From contig WTXD01000001.1 in the NCBI GenBank assembly GCA_022496205.1, positions 682,001 through 746,000 of the forward strand: a DNA stretch of 64,000 nucleotides. The letters are read 5' to 3'. The notes beneath the pieces are model-generated. The model searched no databases and was not told the origin of the DNA. It worked only from the letters and a program-made list of their open reading frames with translations. Shown one piece after another: positions 9,940 through 22,370 of this stretch. Positions within the stretch are counted from its first letter, which is position 1, and every line of letters begins with the position of its first letter. The position numbers and the translations under genes are program-made. Source of the stretch: Gloeopeniophorella convolvens. Its lineage: Eukaryota; Basidiomycota; Agaricomycetes; Russulales.

Positions 9940-12900
9940 CTACTCTTCGAGCCACCGCTCGCACTTCTTGACGTACTTGTCGAGCAGCTGCGCCATGTCG
10001 CGGATGACGAACGTGAGCACGACCGTCGCGAAGAACTCGGACGAGCGCCGCAGCTTGCTCTCGAGCGCCGCGCGCAGCTCGGGCGCGAGCCCCACGTACG
10101 CGGGCGCGGGCGGCTGCATCGAGATGGCGCGCGAGTGCTCGTCGAGCAGCTGCGCCTGCACGAAGAGCCGGCTGAGGCCCTGCACGTACGACGCGGGCGA
10201 GTCGAGGCTGCAGCGTGCGCGCGCTCAGTACGTGCACATACGCAAGCACACAGCGCGCAGGAACACGCACTTTTTCTGGTTCGTGAACTTGTCGAATTGG
10301 CGGGTGAGCTTGCCCCCCCAGGACGTGACCTAAAAAAAATACCCGCTCAGCACCCGCGACGCAGCATTAGCGCGGCGCCGCACTCACCCCGCTGGTCTTC
10401 TTGATCATGAAGCCCTCGCCGACGCCGAGCTTCTTCCCAAAGTTGCCCACGACGCCGTCGCACACGCCCGAGAACTCCTCGAGCTTGAGCGACCACAGTT
10501 CGCCCTCCTTCTTGCCGATGCTCCCGATGCCGAGCGACATGCCGCTGCCGACGTTGCCCGCGCCGAAGATGCCGCTGCTCGCCTGCTGCACCTCCTCGAG
10601 CGCCGAGCAGAGGACCTCGACGACGCGCACCTTCTCGGGCAGGTTGAGCAGCCGCGCGCCGCCCTGCGACCACACTTCCTGCGGCACGTGCAGCCGCGGC
10701 GTGATGTAGCCGCCCGTCTTGGACGTCATCGTGTGCCGCAGGAGGCTCATCATGTGGTACGGCTTTAGCAGCGGGTCCGACGGCGCGGACGGCGGCAGAG
10801 GCGAAGTCGGCGTCGTCGGGAGGTTGCTGTGGGGGATGGGCGGAGGTGGCACGAGCTGGCTCGTCTCTAGTGGAGGCGAGAGGTAGCCGGTGACCAGGGT
10901 GATCTGGGGCAGCGACGAGTTGCTCTTTGACGAGACCGAGGCCTTCCGTGGTAGCATGGTGGATGAAGAATGGGGTACCACGGTGGATGGGGGGCGCACA
11001 GGGGGGTCGAACGACGGGGGCGGTAAGCCGGCGGTAACGGGGCGTTGTCCTGGCTGTGAGGACGCGCGACTGCGGGTGTACGACAGGGGAGGCGTAGAAC
11101 TCGTCGGGAGGCCAGAAGCGTTCAGCTTCAGAGACATCGGAAGGGCTTCGGGAAGCTGTGGCGAACTCGAGGCGGAGGATGGTGGTGGCGCGGATACCTT
11201 GGAACGCCTCTGCGAGATCGTGCCCATTGTCGTAGACACGCTGATGAGCGTTTGTGGGGAGACAATTTCAGAGCGTGTGGATAGCGTCGAGCTCCCGCGG
11301 GGTCGTGAAGTGAATTTCGCCGACGTAGGCGAGCGGTCTTGACCAGACTCCGCGTTGCGTGGTGTAGCAAGGGAGTCGGCTGATGGTAGAGGGGGCAGTT
11401 GCGCCGCCCTATTTGCTTCCCGCTGTGCCTGCACGATATTTCGTGGCCGGTGGCGCAGATCCTCTTCGGCTTCAAAGTGGTGCCACTGCTGTGCTTGCAA
11501 CGGCTGCTGTTCGGCCTGCTTGTCACCCTCCTCTTGCAATGGTTCTAGCCGAGAGTTGGACCCAGTTCGTGCATGTCCTATGGATTGCCCCCGTGCTCGG
11601 GTGCCAACTGCACTCAGATGTTTGCTAGGCGCTGCTTGATCGGGTGCGGGTGGCAGCGCATTCTGAGGCGGAGGAGCGGGTGGCGGGAGTTCAGAGGCGG
11701 CACGCGGCCTCAGCCCGCCGGACGTGCCCGGAGTAGAGGCTGGAGGCTGAGTACGCGCAGGAGGGGGCATAGTAGATCGATACGAGTCCATAACCGAGAC
11801 AGATGCTCGGGGTAAAGGCGTCTCTGGGTCATCCTCTGCGGAATGAGAAACACCCGCAGCTGCAGCGGAATAAGGGTGATGGTATTCGGCTGGCTCTGCC
11901 AGACAAAAGACAAGGTTCAGATAAACGCGTGAGCGCTGGAAGGTGGAGCCTACCTTCGGACGAGTCTCTGCCTTCGAAAAGTTCCCCACGGTACTTCGCA
12001 GTTTCCTGCGAGAACCTGCGAGAATCGATCTCTTCGCGTAATGTGGAAGGCGTGTGCGGAAGGTGGTCGGAAGATTCAGAAGAGGGAGAATTTGATGTGG
12101 GGGACGACGGTTGTGTAGATTCGGTGGATGTTGATACAGAGGGTGGGTAGACTGTCGAGGGTGAGCGTGGTGGGGGCGGGATGCTGTAAATCAGACTCAG
12201 AATATTCATGCGGTCTGCGTACGTGTCATGCTACAATGGAATTAATGATCTGTTAAAAAAACGGGTAAAGGCAGCCAGTGACACGTACAATGGCTTTCAG
12301 TCGTCTGACTTCTTCCTCCTGCGCCACCACGCTGCGCCGTCGGCCTCCCTTTCGCCGGCTCGATTCGGTGGAGTCTTCGCCGCGCATGACGCGCTCCATG
12401 ACCTTGCTAAGGAGAGCGACGCTCTTTCCATAGGCCAGGACGGCACCATATGGGTCGTCGTTGGTCGAGTCGAGCTTCACAGCCTCCCGAGCAAGTTCGA
12501 GCGCCTTTGTGAGGGCTCGTCGGGAGGAGGGGCGAGGGGGCTCGGACGGCGACTGAGGGTCCTGGGGGGACAGCATGAGACGGTCTGGGACTATCTCCTG
12601 GTGCTGAGTGGGTGGAGACCGAGGGCGTAGTCGAGGCGGAGAACGTGTTCCGTTTGTTGAAGAAGCACCCGCAGCGGTCGGCAAGGCGTGCCGAGCTTGT
12701 GCCTGTGGAAAGGCAGCCACAGCGGCTAGACGAGGGGAAGCTGCAGGCCTAGCAAAGCTTTGCAAGGCAGTGGTAGCAGTGACAGGAGAGTCGTCCTCCA
12801 TGAAGGAGAATCTATCTGATGCGGTGATGGCGGTGGTATCAAGTATGGGTACATTGGGTATCGGCTGGGAGGGTGGCGGGGCCTGTGGCGGGGGGTGCAG

Positions 12901-13044
12901 GGCAGTGGAGCGCCTGCGCTGCGCTAGGGAGGGTGCAACATAGGACGAGGGGGGCGCGGAGGACGAGGGGCCGGGATCATACTGCGGGTGCCAATCGCTG
13001 GCCTGGGGCAGGACGGATGGCTGACGGGGGTCGCCGAACTGCAT
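9940..13044 (-). CDS. MIT-domain protein, Ser/Pro-rich, conserved helical C-terminus
   Basis: Five exons (13044-12289, 12230-11954, 11895-10388, 10329-10271, 10207-9940) give about 955 residues. After a Pro/Ser-rich N-terminus, residues about 170-275 form a helical MIT domain: ALTKALELAREAVKLD, then YGAVLAYGKSVALLSKVM, ending ...RRLKAI|HDTYADRMNIL across an intron. A disordered middle of some 450 residues follows. A conserved C-terminal domain begins near PYHMMSLLRHTM and TPRLHVPQEVWSQGG and ends with RRSSEFFATVVLTFVIRDM. MIT domains bind ESCRT-III tails, so an endosomal role is inferred. An alternative in-frame ATG lies at 13233; 13044 was preferred because upstream residues look like translated leader. 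Confidence 0.78.
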
Positions 13045-13480
13045 GAGCTCTTGCTGAGGCTCGCGTCTGTGCGGCGCAGTGCACTGTGCTGGGCGTGCGC
13101 AGGGACGAGACGGAGGATATGTCGTGGGCGGGGGCGACGGGGAGGGAGTTGTGTGCGAGGGCGACGGCGACGAGCTCAGCACAACAAGAAGCGGTCGTGG
13201 TGCGCGCTTGCCTTTCTCGGCTCTGTCGATCATTGTCACACAACAGGTCGGTCCCGCCAATCCGCCACCGCTGCTCTGCCACCCCAATATTATTGTCTAC
13301 CACTACGAGACAAGACATATCCTCAGAAACAATCAAACGAACGGCAGCCACCGCGCGGCAAACAGTCCAAAGCGTCAACGAATATGCGGGGAAAGTCACC
13401 CGGCACGTGGGGGTATCTGTCATGCCACGCGCCCGGCCAGTGTCTTGTCGTTTTCGGACCCGCACCGGATCCTTCACATC
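13045..13480. other. Intergenic: promoter of MIT gene and 3' region of CDC11
   Basis: Tandem minus-strand genes. An in-frame ATG at 13233 could move the MIT start into this region. Otherwise nothing recognised. Confidence 0.5.
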
Positions 13481-15077
13481 TCAGTCGCGGAACTCTCCCT
13501 GCGATCCCTGCGCCGCAAGTCGGCTTTCCAGGTTCCTGCAGCACAGCTCAGTACGAGGGCCCTCGCTACATATGTAACACTGACCTAAGGGATTCTTCCT
13601 TCGCGAGGAGCTCCTGCCGCTTCTCGTTGATCTCGCGCTGTACCTTGAGCTCAATCTCACGGAGCTAACAAGTATCTCCGTTAGCAATCGCGTCCGTTTC
13701 ATAGGGACACACAAACCTTCTCTTCCTCGCGGCGAAGCTGCTCCTCCTTGAGGCGCACGCTCTGAGTGGCGAGCTCCTCGGGAAGGATTGAAGAGTCACT
13801 GTGGGCAATGTCTTAGAGCAATGCACCCGCGGAACAAAAAAAATTCTTACTGCGTATCGGCATGCACAGTGCGCGAAAGCTTCTCGGTACGGTAAGTCTC
13901 ATACAGCACATCGTGCGTGAGAGATTTGAGGTCCGCAAGGTGTGAGCTATTTCCGAGTTTAGCATCAATTACTAGGGAAACCATATAGAACTTACTTCAA
14001 GAGAGCGCTGCGAAGCCGGCTAAAGTCGGAGTGCTTCGGGTTATCGACTTCGACGACACCCCAGGGATAGATCCTAGCCCTGACAGGCTGGCCTCGAGGT
14101 CGATCTCCTGTTCAGAACCCACGATGGCGAAAGGAAGTAGTGCCCGGAGCTCGCTGTTGTCCTGGATAGTCTCCTCATCGTCCTCCTCGACGTCATAGGG
14201 GAAGTTGTACACGGGGATATCGTAGTGCTCAATATCCTCCATAATCTGGACCCCAAAATTAGCAGATCAACTTAAGCGAGCCACGTTGTGTACTTACCCG
14301 TTTCTTGAAGCCACGCAGCTCGCTGGGAGTCAGCGAGTCCGCCTTGCCAACGACGGGAATGACATTGACACGGGGTGAGAGCCGGCGCATCAGTTCGATA
14401 TCCATTTCCCGCAAGCTGTTTCGGCGCTACATCAGCACCATCACGCGCACTGAGTCCAACAAACAAGCTAACGCGTGGCCCGTTGGGGGAATGAAGTAGA
14501 GGAGAGCATGGACACGGTTGTCCCTGAAGCGGGGGTTACGCTTAATGCGCGACTCCTCCGCGAGGATGTCGTCGTATTGGCGCTCGAGGTAGCCAACAAT
14601 CTCTTGGAAACTGGGGCGTACGTTCAGGTGGGAGCAACGCGATCAGATGTATGATACGCACGCGAACTCGTTGTCAATGTTGTCGCCAAATCCAGGTGTG
14701 TCGACGATGGTCAGCGCAATGCGGACGCCGTCCTCCTCCAGTTCTTGAGGCCGAGAGTGAGTTCATGGCGACCACAGTGAATGGACACGTCGCAACGCAC
14801 CGACATTGACTGGTTTGATCCTGATGCCCTCCTCCACATGCGCAGTTTCAGGGCTGTCAGAGACCTTGTGTGACAAAACCTCCGACTCGCAGAGGGTGTT
14901 CACGAAGGTGGTGCGTCCGGTGCCAGAGGCGCCTGTACGAAAGAATCAGGGCGGTGTGGTGAACAAACCCTCCAGCCACAAAAGTGATACGCGGCCAAAT
15001 AACTCACCGACGACCATGACGGTGAACTGAACACCCTTTTTGACCTTGTTTCCCCTGCGTCTTCCGGCGAACGACAT
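13481..15077 (-). CDS. CDC11: Septin, Cdc11/AspA class, with a one-base frame break
   Basis: Filament-forming GTP-binding protein of the septin ring. Ten exons: 15077-15008, 14932-14801, 14743-14662, 14610-14473, 14415-14298, 14245-13996, 13946-13851, 13798-13717, 13664-13585, 13535-13481; about 367 residues. The P-loop is [10 protein letters not shown], with Arg instead of the usual Lys as in Cdc11-type septins. Switch motif is DTPGFGD, the AKAD-like motif is GKADSLTP, and [16 protein letters not shown] and FAIVGSE are present. The C-terminus is a coiled coil rich in Glu, Lys and Gln. In exon 6 the frame breaks after EIDLE at about 14090-14093: the conserved [16 protein letters not shown] continues in another frame. 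That exon is 250 nt, one short of what the flanking splice phases need. Probably an assembly error. Confidence 0.93.
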
Positions 15078-15254
15078 TCTGACGAGACGTGATGCTTGCG
15101 TAGAGACGAATTGGTTGTCCAAGAAAGGTTGAAGTGGATTCACGCTCCGCCCAAGTCCGCTCAGCCCAAAGCGGCCCACTCCGATCGCGCTCACCACCTC
15201 TGCGCTCTCCCGAGTCCTCGCTGCTCTTGTCCTCGACTTGTTCCGGCCCCTCGC
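15078..15254. promoter_or_regulatory. Very short divergent promoter, CDC11 / MSH1
   Basis: Only 177 bp separate the two start codons. A CCAAT-type box in reverse (ATTGG) is at 15110-15114. Any core elements must be shared or overlap. Confidence 0.5.
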
Positions 15255-18200
15255 ATGCTGGTTCTTACTGCTAGGAGCCGCAATGTTGTGAATAGTCCCC
15301 CTTTCTACGTCCCTTGCAGTCGTCTACTTTCCTGGACATCACACCGGTCATCCTACTCCCAGGACACCGCATTCGACGGTGCCCCGGATTCGAAACCCAA
15401 GGTGACCAAGAAGAAGTATGCCGAACTCCCCGCCCTCAATACCCTCCCAGATGGCCCGCCTGCTGCGCCGTTAGATGGCTCCTTTGCTTCAGACATATCT
15501 AATGAATGGCGCGTGCGGTATACCTCCGTTTCTGAATGTGCGCGTTAAGCCGTGTTCATGTATCCGCGGTGTTGCTTAATATACAATGTGTCGTATCCTT
15601 TGATCAGTGCAAGCACCCAAGGCTCAGTTTCTGACTCCTTACTGGGCTGCTCTATTGCAACGCACCCCTCCGGATACCTTTCTTGAGTCCACACATCCCG
15701 AGTCTCCACCCGGCACGCGTCCGAGACGCGCCCGACGCGTTAAAAATACTGAGGGTTCTCCTAATTCTGACGCGCCCGCAAGTAGAGAAGCATCAAATAC
15801 TATTTTCGAGCTCAAGGCCACGTCCGTTGAACCAGCGCCTCGAAGGAGGCGCAGAAGGGTGGGGTCAACGGCACAGATAGGTCAGCCCCGCCATCGCTTA
15901 GCAGATGACACTCCTCACCGCCTCGAATAGATGACCCTGCGTCGCAGCCCCGGAGCCAACTCGCGACTGAGATCCTGGAAAACCTTGCTAAGTTTCCGCA
16001 ATGTATTCTACTCACGCGCGTTGGTGGGTTCTACGAGGTCAGTTGACCGTTCCTTCGCAAGTGGGCTGGCGATACTGAAGTGGATACTTTAGTCGTACTT
16101 CGAACAAGCCGCAGAAGTCTCCAGCCTTCTGAATATCAAGCTGGCAACTCGAAAATGGGGCGGCCAAATGGTCTTCATGTGCGGTTTCCCGACGATGTAT
16201 CTTCAGAAATATCTGAAGATACTCGTCCAACAAAATAACCGGTTCGTTGCGATTTGCGAAGAGTTCCTGCGGCCCATGGCGCCTGGCACCAAGCCTACGT
16301 TCGATCGCCGGGTTGTTCGCGTCGTCACACCTGGGACATTGATCGACGAGCCCTTCTTAAACCCATACGAGAACAACTACCTCGTGGCCATCGATTCGGA
16401 CGCGTCCCCTCACACAACTAGCGGTGACGACGTAGGGCTGGCTTGGATCGACGTGTCCACAGGCGAATTCTTCACCAAGAGGACCACAATCGAAGCGTTA
16501 TACGACGATATTGTCCGCATCCGCCCACGGGAAGTGGTTCTATCCCATGCTATGGAGTCAACCGAGACCCACCCTGTCAAAGCAATGCTACTCCAAGAGG
16601 GCCCCGTCATATCATACTCCATTGACGCCGCTCCCGAGGGTTTGCACACCCCAACCCAACATATAGCCATGTCCGACGATGTCTCGGCTCATGTAGTGCA
16701 GCCCATAATACCCTCTCTATCCTCTCGAGAAGATTCAGCAGTTCGTATCCTAACGAGCTACCTCCGCTCACGCCTTTTGGATTACATGCCACATCTTTCT
16801 GCACCCAGCCAGGAGGCTGCTGGTGGACGTATGAAGATTGACGCACACACGCTGAAGTCTTTGGAAATTCGGGAAGGTTTGCAGGAAGGTGGTGTGACAG
16901 GTACCTTGTTCAGTTCCGTGAAGAGGACTGTGACCAGTGGCGGCACTAGGCTCTTGAGTCGTTGGCTATGTGGGTCCTCAGCGGTTATATCCTTACCCTA
17001 AACTGACCTTGGTGTCTAGGTTCACCGAGCACGTCTTTGCATGAAATCAATGCGCGCCAGTCCCTTGTTGCCTTCTTCCATGCTCGTCCCCATCTTCGAC
17101 ATGACCTTCGCCATTCCCTACGTAACGTTGACGACGTAACACGAACAGTGCAGAAGTTTCTATCCGGTTATGGACATATCAGGGATCTCGTCACCATCAG
17201 TGCAAGCGTTTCAACTTGGGCATCTATCAAAGACAGGATCTTGTTGGAGCAGAAATTGCAGCTGAAAGAGGGTGGCGGCTATTCAGAACAAGAATGGGCA
17301 AGTCTCGATGCACTGATGGCGCGCATGGAGGACCTATCCGACTTGGCGGGGAGGATCCAGGTTTCCCTCAATGACGCTTTGTCTCAAGGCCCATCAGACG
17401 TCTTAGCAGGCGATCCTATGGTTTCGCAGGAGCCCTCAACGGAAGACAAGTTGCAGCTAGGCTATGGCTGGTCAATTAGTCCCGGGTAAGACTTCGTTGG
17501 CGGATCTCATTCAAAGGCTGATACTCTGCAGGTTTTCCGAGGAACTCTCATCACTGCATGACAAACTTCAATTACTTATGAAGCAACGCGAGGACCTTGA
17601 GAACAGCCTAAAGCAGGAGTACAGTGCGTACAATCCGAAGTTGAACGCGGTTCTCGAGCCCTTAATTTTGCGCTCCGCAGGTTCGCCATCTCTCACTCTG
17701 CGGTCATCTCCCATACACGGCCTGCATGTCCACGTCGGCAAGGCTAAACGCGAAGCCGCCAGAATCCGGGCCTCGCGAAATTTCACTCTGCTGTCTGAGA
17801 GTAATTCGACGTGCTGCGTTGCCTTCCAGGTTAGTCGTATCCTCCAGCGTACAAACTATCGCCCATGTCGAGCCATACGCATAGCCATGGACACAACTTG
17901 GAAGCAAGCTTTTGGAGGTGTCACAAAAGATCGCTCTGGCTGAGAAGGCAGCGTTCGAGGTGCTGAGAAACGAGGTACGTGTTTACGACCCTGGTGCCGC
18001 CTATCAACTTATTTTCCCTCTCCAGGTAAAATTGCACGAGTATCGGCTTCGACGAAATGCAAGGATTGTAGATGAACTGGACGTGACCCTTGCTTTTGCT
18101 GGTCTTGCCTCTGAAATGCACTTCATCAAGCCCGTTGTGACGGACAAGTTACGTTGTACTGCTTGCATCAGTGTTGACCGGCTTTGCTGACGGTTAGCAG

Positions 18201-19105
18201 CTTTTCGTTCCATGTGATCAATGGCCGTCATCCAACCGTCGAAGTTGGGCTGTTATCCGCAGGCAGAGTATTCACACCAAACACCGTTTTCCTGTCGGAG
18301 GATTCGCGTCTGCATATCATCACGGGCCCCAACATGGCGGGGAAGTCGACGCTTCTCCGCCAGACCGCACTCATTGCCATCCTAGCGCAAGCCGGCTCGT
18401 TCGTCCCCGCGGACCATGCCGAAATCGGGATAGTGGATCAGCTGTTCTCGAGAGTTGGCGCGAAGGACGACCTGTTCCGCGACAGGAGCACGTTCATGGT
18501 GGAGATGCTGGAGACATCCGATATCCTGAAAAAAGCAACGCAGAGGAGTCTCGTAAGTGGACAGATCACTTGACAAATGCAAAGCCTAACTTTTACTGTA
18601 GGTGATCATGGATGAGGTGGGCCGAGGAACGTCTGTGAAGGACGGACTGGCCATAGCCTTTGCGGTCTTGCACCATCTGTACTTCAAGAATGCTTCCCGA
18701 GCTCTCTTCGCCACGCACTTCCACGAGTTGACCGACATGCTCGGTTGCACTCCCGAACACAAGGGTGCCGGCGCATACGACAAAATTGCGTTCTTCTGCA
18801 CGGATGTGCGAGAGCCTGAGGTAAGGCTGGTATCCCGGTGGCAGAGTCACCAGACTGAAATTGTCTCCTAGCCTGGCGTCTTTTCGTACTCTCACCGCTT
18901 GCGGCCCGGCGTGAACAAAGAAAGTCATGGACTCAAGGTTGCCCAACTCGCAGGAATGCCACCATCTGCCATCGCCATCGCGCGTGAGACAATGTCGCTC
19001 TTGAAGAAGGATTTTGGTATCGCATCCTTGGACGATCAAGCTCTGAGAGTCTTGGGAGAATCATTTACCACAGATCAGCTAGACGCTACATATGCCATGC
19101 AATGA
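15255..19105 (+). CDS. MSH1: Mitochondrial MutS homologue (mismatch-repair ATPase)
   Basis: Recognises mismatches in mitochondrial DNA. Eleven exons: 15255-15537, 15608-15880, 15931-16037, 16093-16969, 17020-17485, 17532-17829, 17885-17974, 18026-18147, 18201-18552, 18602-18820, 18872-19105; about 1106 residues. The N-terminus is Arg/Ser-rich without acidic residues, as in mitochondrial presequences ([21 protein letters not shown]). The mismatch-binding F-x-E motif is GGFYE, split by an intron from SYFEQAAEV. Connector and lever domains follow, then Walker [11 protein letters not shown], Walker [12 protein letters not shown] and the ATPase helix [13 protein letters not shown]. All phases are consistent. 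Longer than the yeast protein because of a disordered 180-residue leader region. No extra nuclease domain is seen. Confidence 0.95.
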
Positions 19106-19584
19106 TTCCTGGCCTGCTCACGTCAAGTATACTACTGTACATTTCTTTTGCAATTAATTGGACCTTATGCACATCACTTCTGCTATTGCATCATCATCCA
19201 GATAGTTTTGGTTAGGAGGTCTGGCATGATTACCACTGTTGACTATGCAACCAGTTTGCGTAGCGACCAGCGCTAATTCTAAGATGCACGTCATGCTACC
19301 CAATGTCAAGTAGCCTGACTTGTGGGCCATCATTTGTGCACCCCTCCCTTTCCACTCGTGGTCCAGCGCCATGCTGCCACATCGTCAAATGCGTGAACCC
19401 GTAGATGCATATATCATACGACGGGTGTATCACTATCCGTAGACATACGTATACCCAACAACCGTCACGACATAAGAGATGAATAAATACGGGAATGCTC
19501 TAAGTATCACCATCGTATCTCATGGCCTCTTGGCCCCGCCCTGTCGACGAGCGCGCATCATATGTAATCAGTAAAGAATCGCCG
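19106..19584. other. Intergenic: convergent 3' regions
   Basis: AT-richer 3' UTR-like sequence between MSH1 (+) and the RRM gene (-). Nothing else recognised. Confidence 0.6.
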
Positions 19585-22370
19585 TCACCATCGGGCTGCA
19601 GAACCTACATAATAGTTCATCATTTGTCCAGAATAGTCACCGCCCATGCCACTCTGCATAGGAACTCCCGGTGGTGGCGGCCCTGCAAGGTGCGGTGGCA
19701 TAGGAGGGCGCATTTGCCCCTGTGACGACGGGACGGCGCCGTACGGACTGCCCATGGGTGGTGCTGTGTTCGGTGGCGGCTGAGGACTTCCCGATTGCGA
19801 TTGCTGAGCCTGTGCACCCTGAAGAAGCGCGAGGATGTTGGGCGGGAGGTTAGCCAAGGGGCTGGCCTGCGCTGGCGGTTGACCGCCCTGAGAGAGAGGT
19901 GGTTGTGGGAGTGGGGGGTAGGCTGAAGGAGCCGGTAGAGCGACGCCAGGGTACATGGGAGGCGGTTGCGGGGCCGGGGTAGAGGGGTAGAACGAATTTT
20001 GAGGTATTTGCGGCACTGATGCAGGTGGAGGCACCTGCATTTGAGGTGGCGGAGCTGCTGGTGCACCAGACTGGGGCTGTTTGAGTGCTGCCAATAGCTA
20101 ACGAGATGTCAGGGCCCACAAGCACCTCGGAACTGACCTTTGTCTAAGCTCACCTGTTGGACCTTGCGCGCTTGATCCATGCGATCTTCGACAGGCTAGG
20201 TAAAGGTAAGGATCAGGTTTCTTCGTTCAACGCCCGAGGACTTACTGCGGCAGCTGCGGGGGGCTCGCTATACGACTGCTGGGGGGGCGCGCTGAAACTG
20301 CTCTGGATAGGAGGGGGAAGGGCATTGTAACCACCATCCCTGTTGTTGTCGAACCGGTCGTGATAGGATCCACGGCCACCACCTCGCCCAGGGCCGGGAT
20401 GATCATCATCAAATCGTCTCGGACGCTCCCGCTCCCGCTCCCAGTGGGGCCGACGTTCGTCGTCATGTCCACTACCACCGAACCCACCGCGGCCGCGTCC
20501 ACGACCACGCCCTCTTCCACGGAAGGGGGTACCACGTGAGCTCTCTTCCCAGTCCCTGGATGGCTCACGTTCCTCACGACTACATGAAAATTCGCATCAG
20601 AACACCGTCTCCGATTTGTTGACCAGACATACCGAGGACCCGGCCCTTGGGATTCGTCCCAGGCCAACACGATATCCATCACACCATCCTGAAGGCCTTG
20701 GTGACGCAGGCGATCGAAAGCTTCCTCAGCAGACTGCATAATTGGTCAGGAAGGCAGTTTCCAGCTGCCATTTGAGCCACTAACCCTCGTATCGTAGAAC
20801 TCTACGAAACGTTGACTGTCGATGATGGAAGATGAGTTCCTTTACATGATATCCGCGTGAAATGGACTGACTCCATGCGTTCATTGGCCGGGCGAACAGA
20901 CTTGACATCGCCAAACTGTTGGAACTTGCGGCGAACTTCACTGTCGTCTATTACTTGATTAGAATTCCGCAAAGTGACGAGCAGCGTCCCCTGCAATTCC
21001 TGTGATATGGCCTAAGTACAATCCAGACTCAATTGGTCGAGATACACACTTGATTTTTGTCATTACCCTTCGATGCGTTGTCATCGCGCGGTAACGAATA
21101 GTGGACATCGATCTACCAGCCATTCAGTATTGTCGGGCTTTCTGGAAATTCTGGAACTGACTGGTCTTCCACTGATCTCTGAACCCTGTAGTCGCTCTCG
21201 GGCCCTCTCGGCAGCGCGTAAATCGAACTATGGTCCCAACTCAACGGATCAAGTCAGAGGTGACGCGTGCTGGGTACTCACGAAAGTGACAAACACCATT
21301 CCGCGATTAGCAATCAAATCAAAGAATGTTTTGATTTCTCCGTGTTCCTCAAATTGCCGACGGACGTCGGTGCTGTCAGTCTCATACTGGATAGGTGCAG
21401 AACCACGAGAGTCAGTCTACCATTCCGAAACGAGCAATTTGCGACGGGCGGGCCGCAGTCATTTTGACATGACACTCGCCTTGATGTTGCGGATGAATAA
21501 TGTGCGACAAGGGCGTTCGCGCTGTATGCGTTCTTCAATGATGGATTCGTGTACCTTATCGTCTCTTTCACGTTTTGGTCCGCGCTTGGGCGGCCGCGAT
21601 CCGTAGCCCCCAGGACTATCGTAGCTTGGACCAGGACCATCTGACAGGAATGTTGGTGTGAGATGAGCTACTTCGTGTGGGAAAGGAGCCAGAAAATCGA
21701 AAGAGCAAAGATATAGCGACGTCTCGCTAGTCACTGATACCACTGGATGATGGGCCATGATTGATTCCGCAAGGGCCTTCACAGAACCATTTGGGCAGAT
21801 AGACCGCTGAGGTGCGCTTCGCCTCTTAGAGCACCGGCACAATGGACCGCACACGTCGGTATCGTGATAGCAGAGTGGTAGCTCAGACTTCAGAGACGAA
21901 TGTGCAAGATCATTGAGGAACAAGGGTTTGCCTCATCAGCCAAAGCCGAGCGGACAGACGTCCACAGCCTGCAGTTCACAAACTCAAACTGATTCAGCAA
22001 CTTAGCGCACCTTGGAAATTCCCGTTCCCATAATTCTGATCATATCCTCCCTGGGTATCTGGGTCACTGAATTGGTTCCCAAAACCGCCATTCTGATAGA
22101 ATGAATCCTGATTGGGGCCAGAGTTGTCGTAGTTGTGATAGCCACCCATGTTCGCTTGGGGGGTGGTGCTTGGTCATAGATTGCATGACCGCCTGCGAAA
22201 TCATGATGACCGCCTCCACCAAAGCCACGGCCCCTTCCTCGACCGAAGCCTCTTCCACGTGGGGGACCGTCAAATCGATGGTATCTATCTGGACCCGGAC
22301 CGGAAGGAGGACCGCCCCTGCGGGGGGCGAAACCGTCGTATGGCGAACCGTAAGGGTGATGGCGACTCAT
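19585..22370 (-). CDS. Two-RRM, RGG-rich RNA-binding protein (Mei2-like N-terminal type)
   Basis: Eleven exons: 22370-22011, 21640-21480, 21386-21282, 21227-21162, 21112-21050, 20999-20872, 20815-20785, 20733-20633, 20579-20246, 20195-20154, 20097-19585; about 634 residues. N-terminal RG/GG box (GFGRGRGRGFGGGG), then a Gly/Asn/Gln/Tyr-rich part. RRM1 is CRTLFIRNIK...NRGMVFVTF; the linker GRPIDVHYSLP is typical of Mei2-like proteins; RRM2 is GTLLVTLRNS...QRFVEFYDTR. A second RGG box and a Pro/Gln-rich C-terminus ending YYVGSAARW follow. The third, C-terminal RRM of true Mei2 is absent. One intron starts GC (after IRNIK, 21387-21479) and one is unusually long (370 nt). In exon 1 the frame shifts at a C6 run (22158-22163). 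Likely a cytoplasmic mRNA regulator. Confidence 0.85.
21641..22010 (-). other. Unusually long intron (370 nt) of the RRM gene
   Basis: Other introns in the window are mostly 45-75 nt. Splice phases on both sides match, so one long intron is possible, but a hidden exon or an intronic RNA gene is not excluded. A CTGATGA (C-box-like) and a CTGA (D-box-like) occur about 50 nt apart, without an evident closing stem. Confidence 0.4.

Noticed and set aside
21830..21880. Possible tRNA A-box (GTGGTAGCTCAG) on the plus strand
   Set aside because: No matching B-box (GGTTCGANTCC) or acceptor stem nearby.
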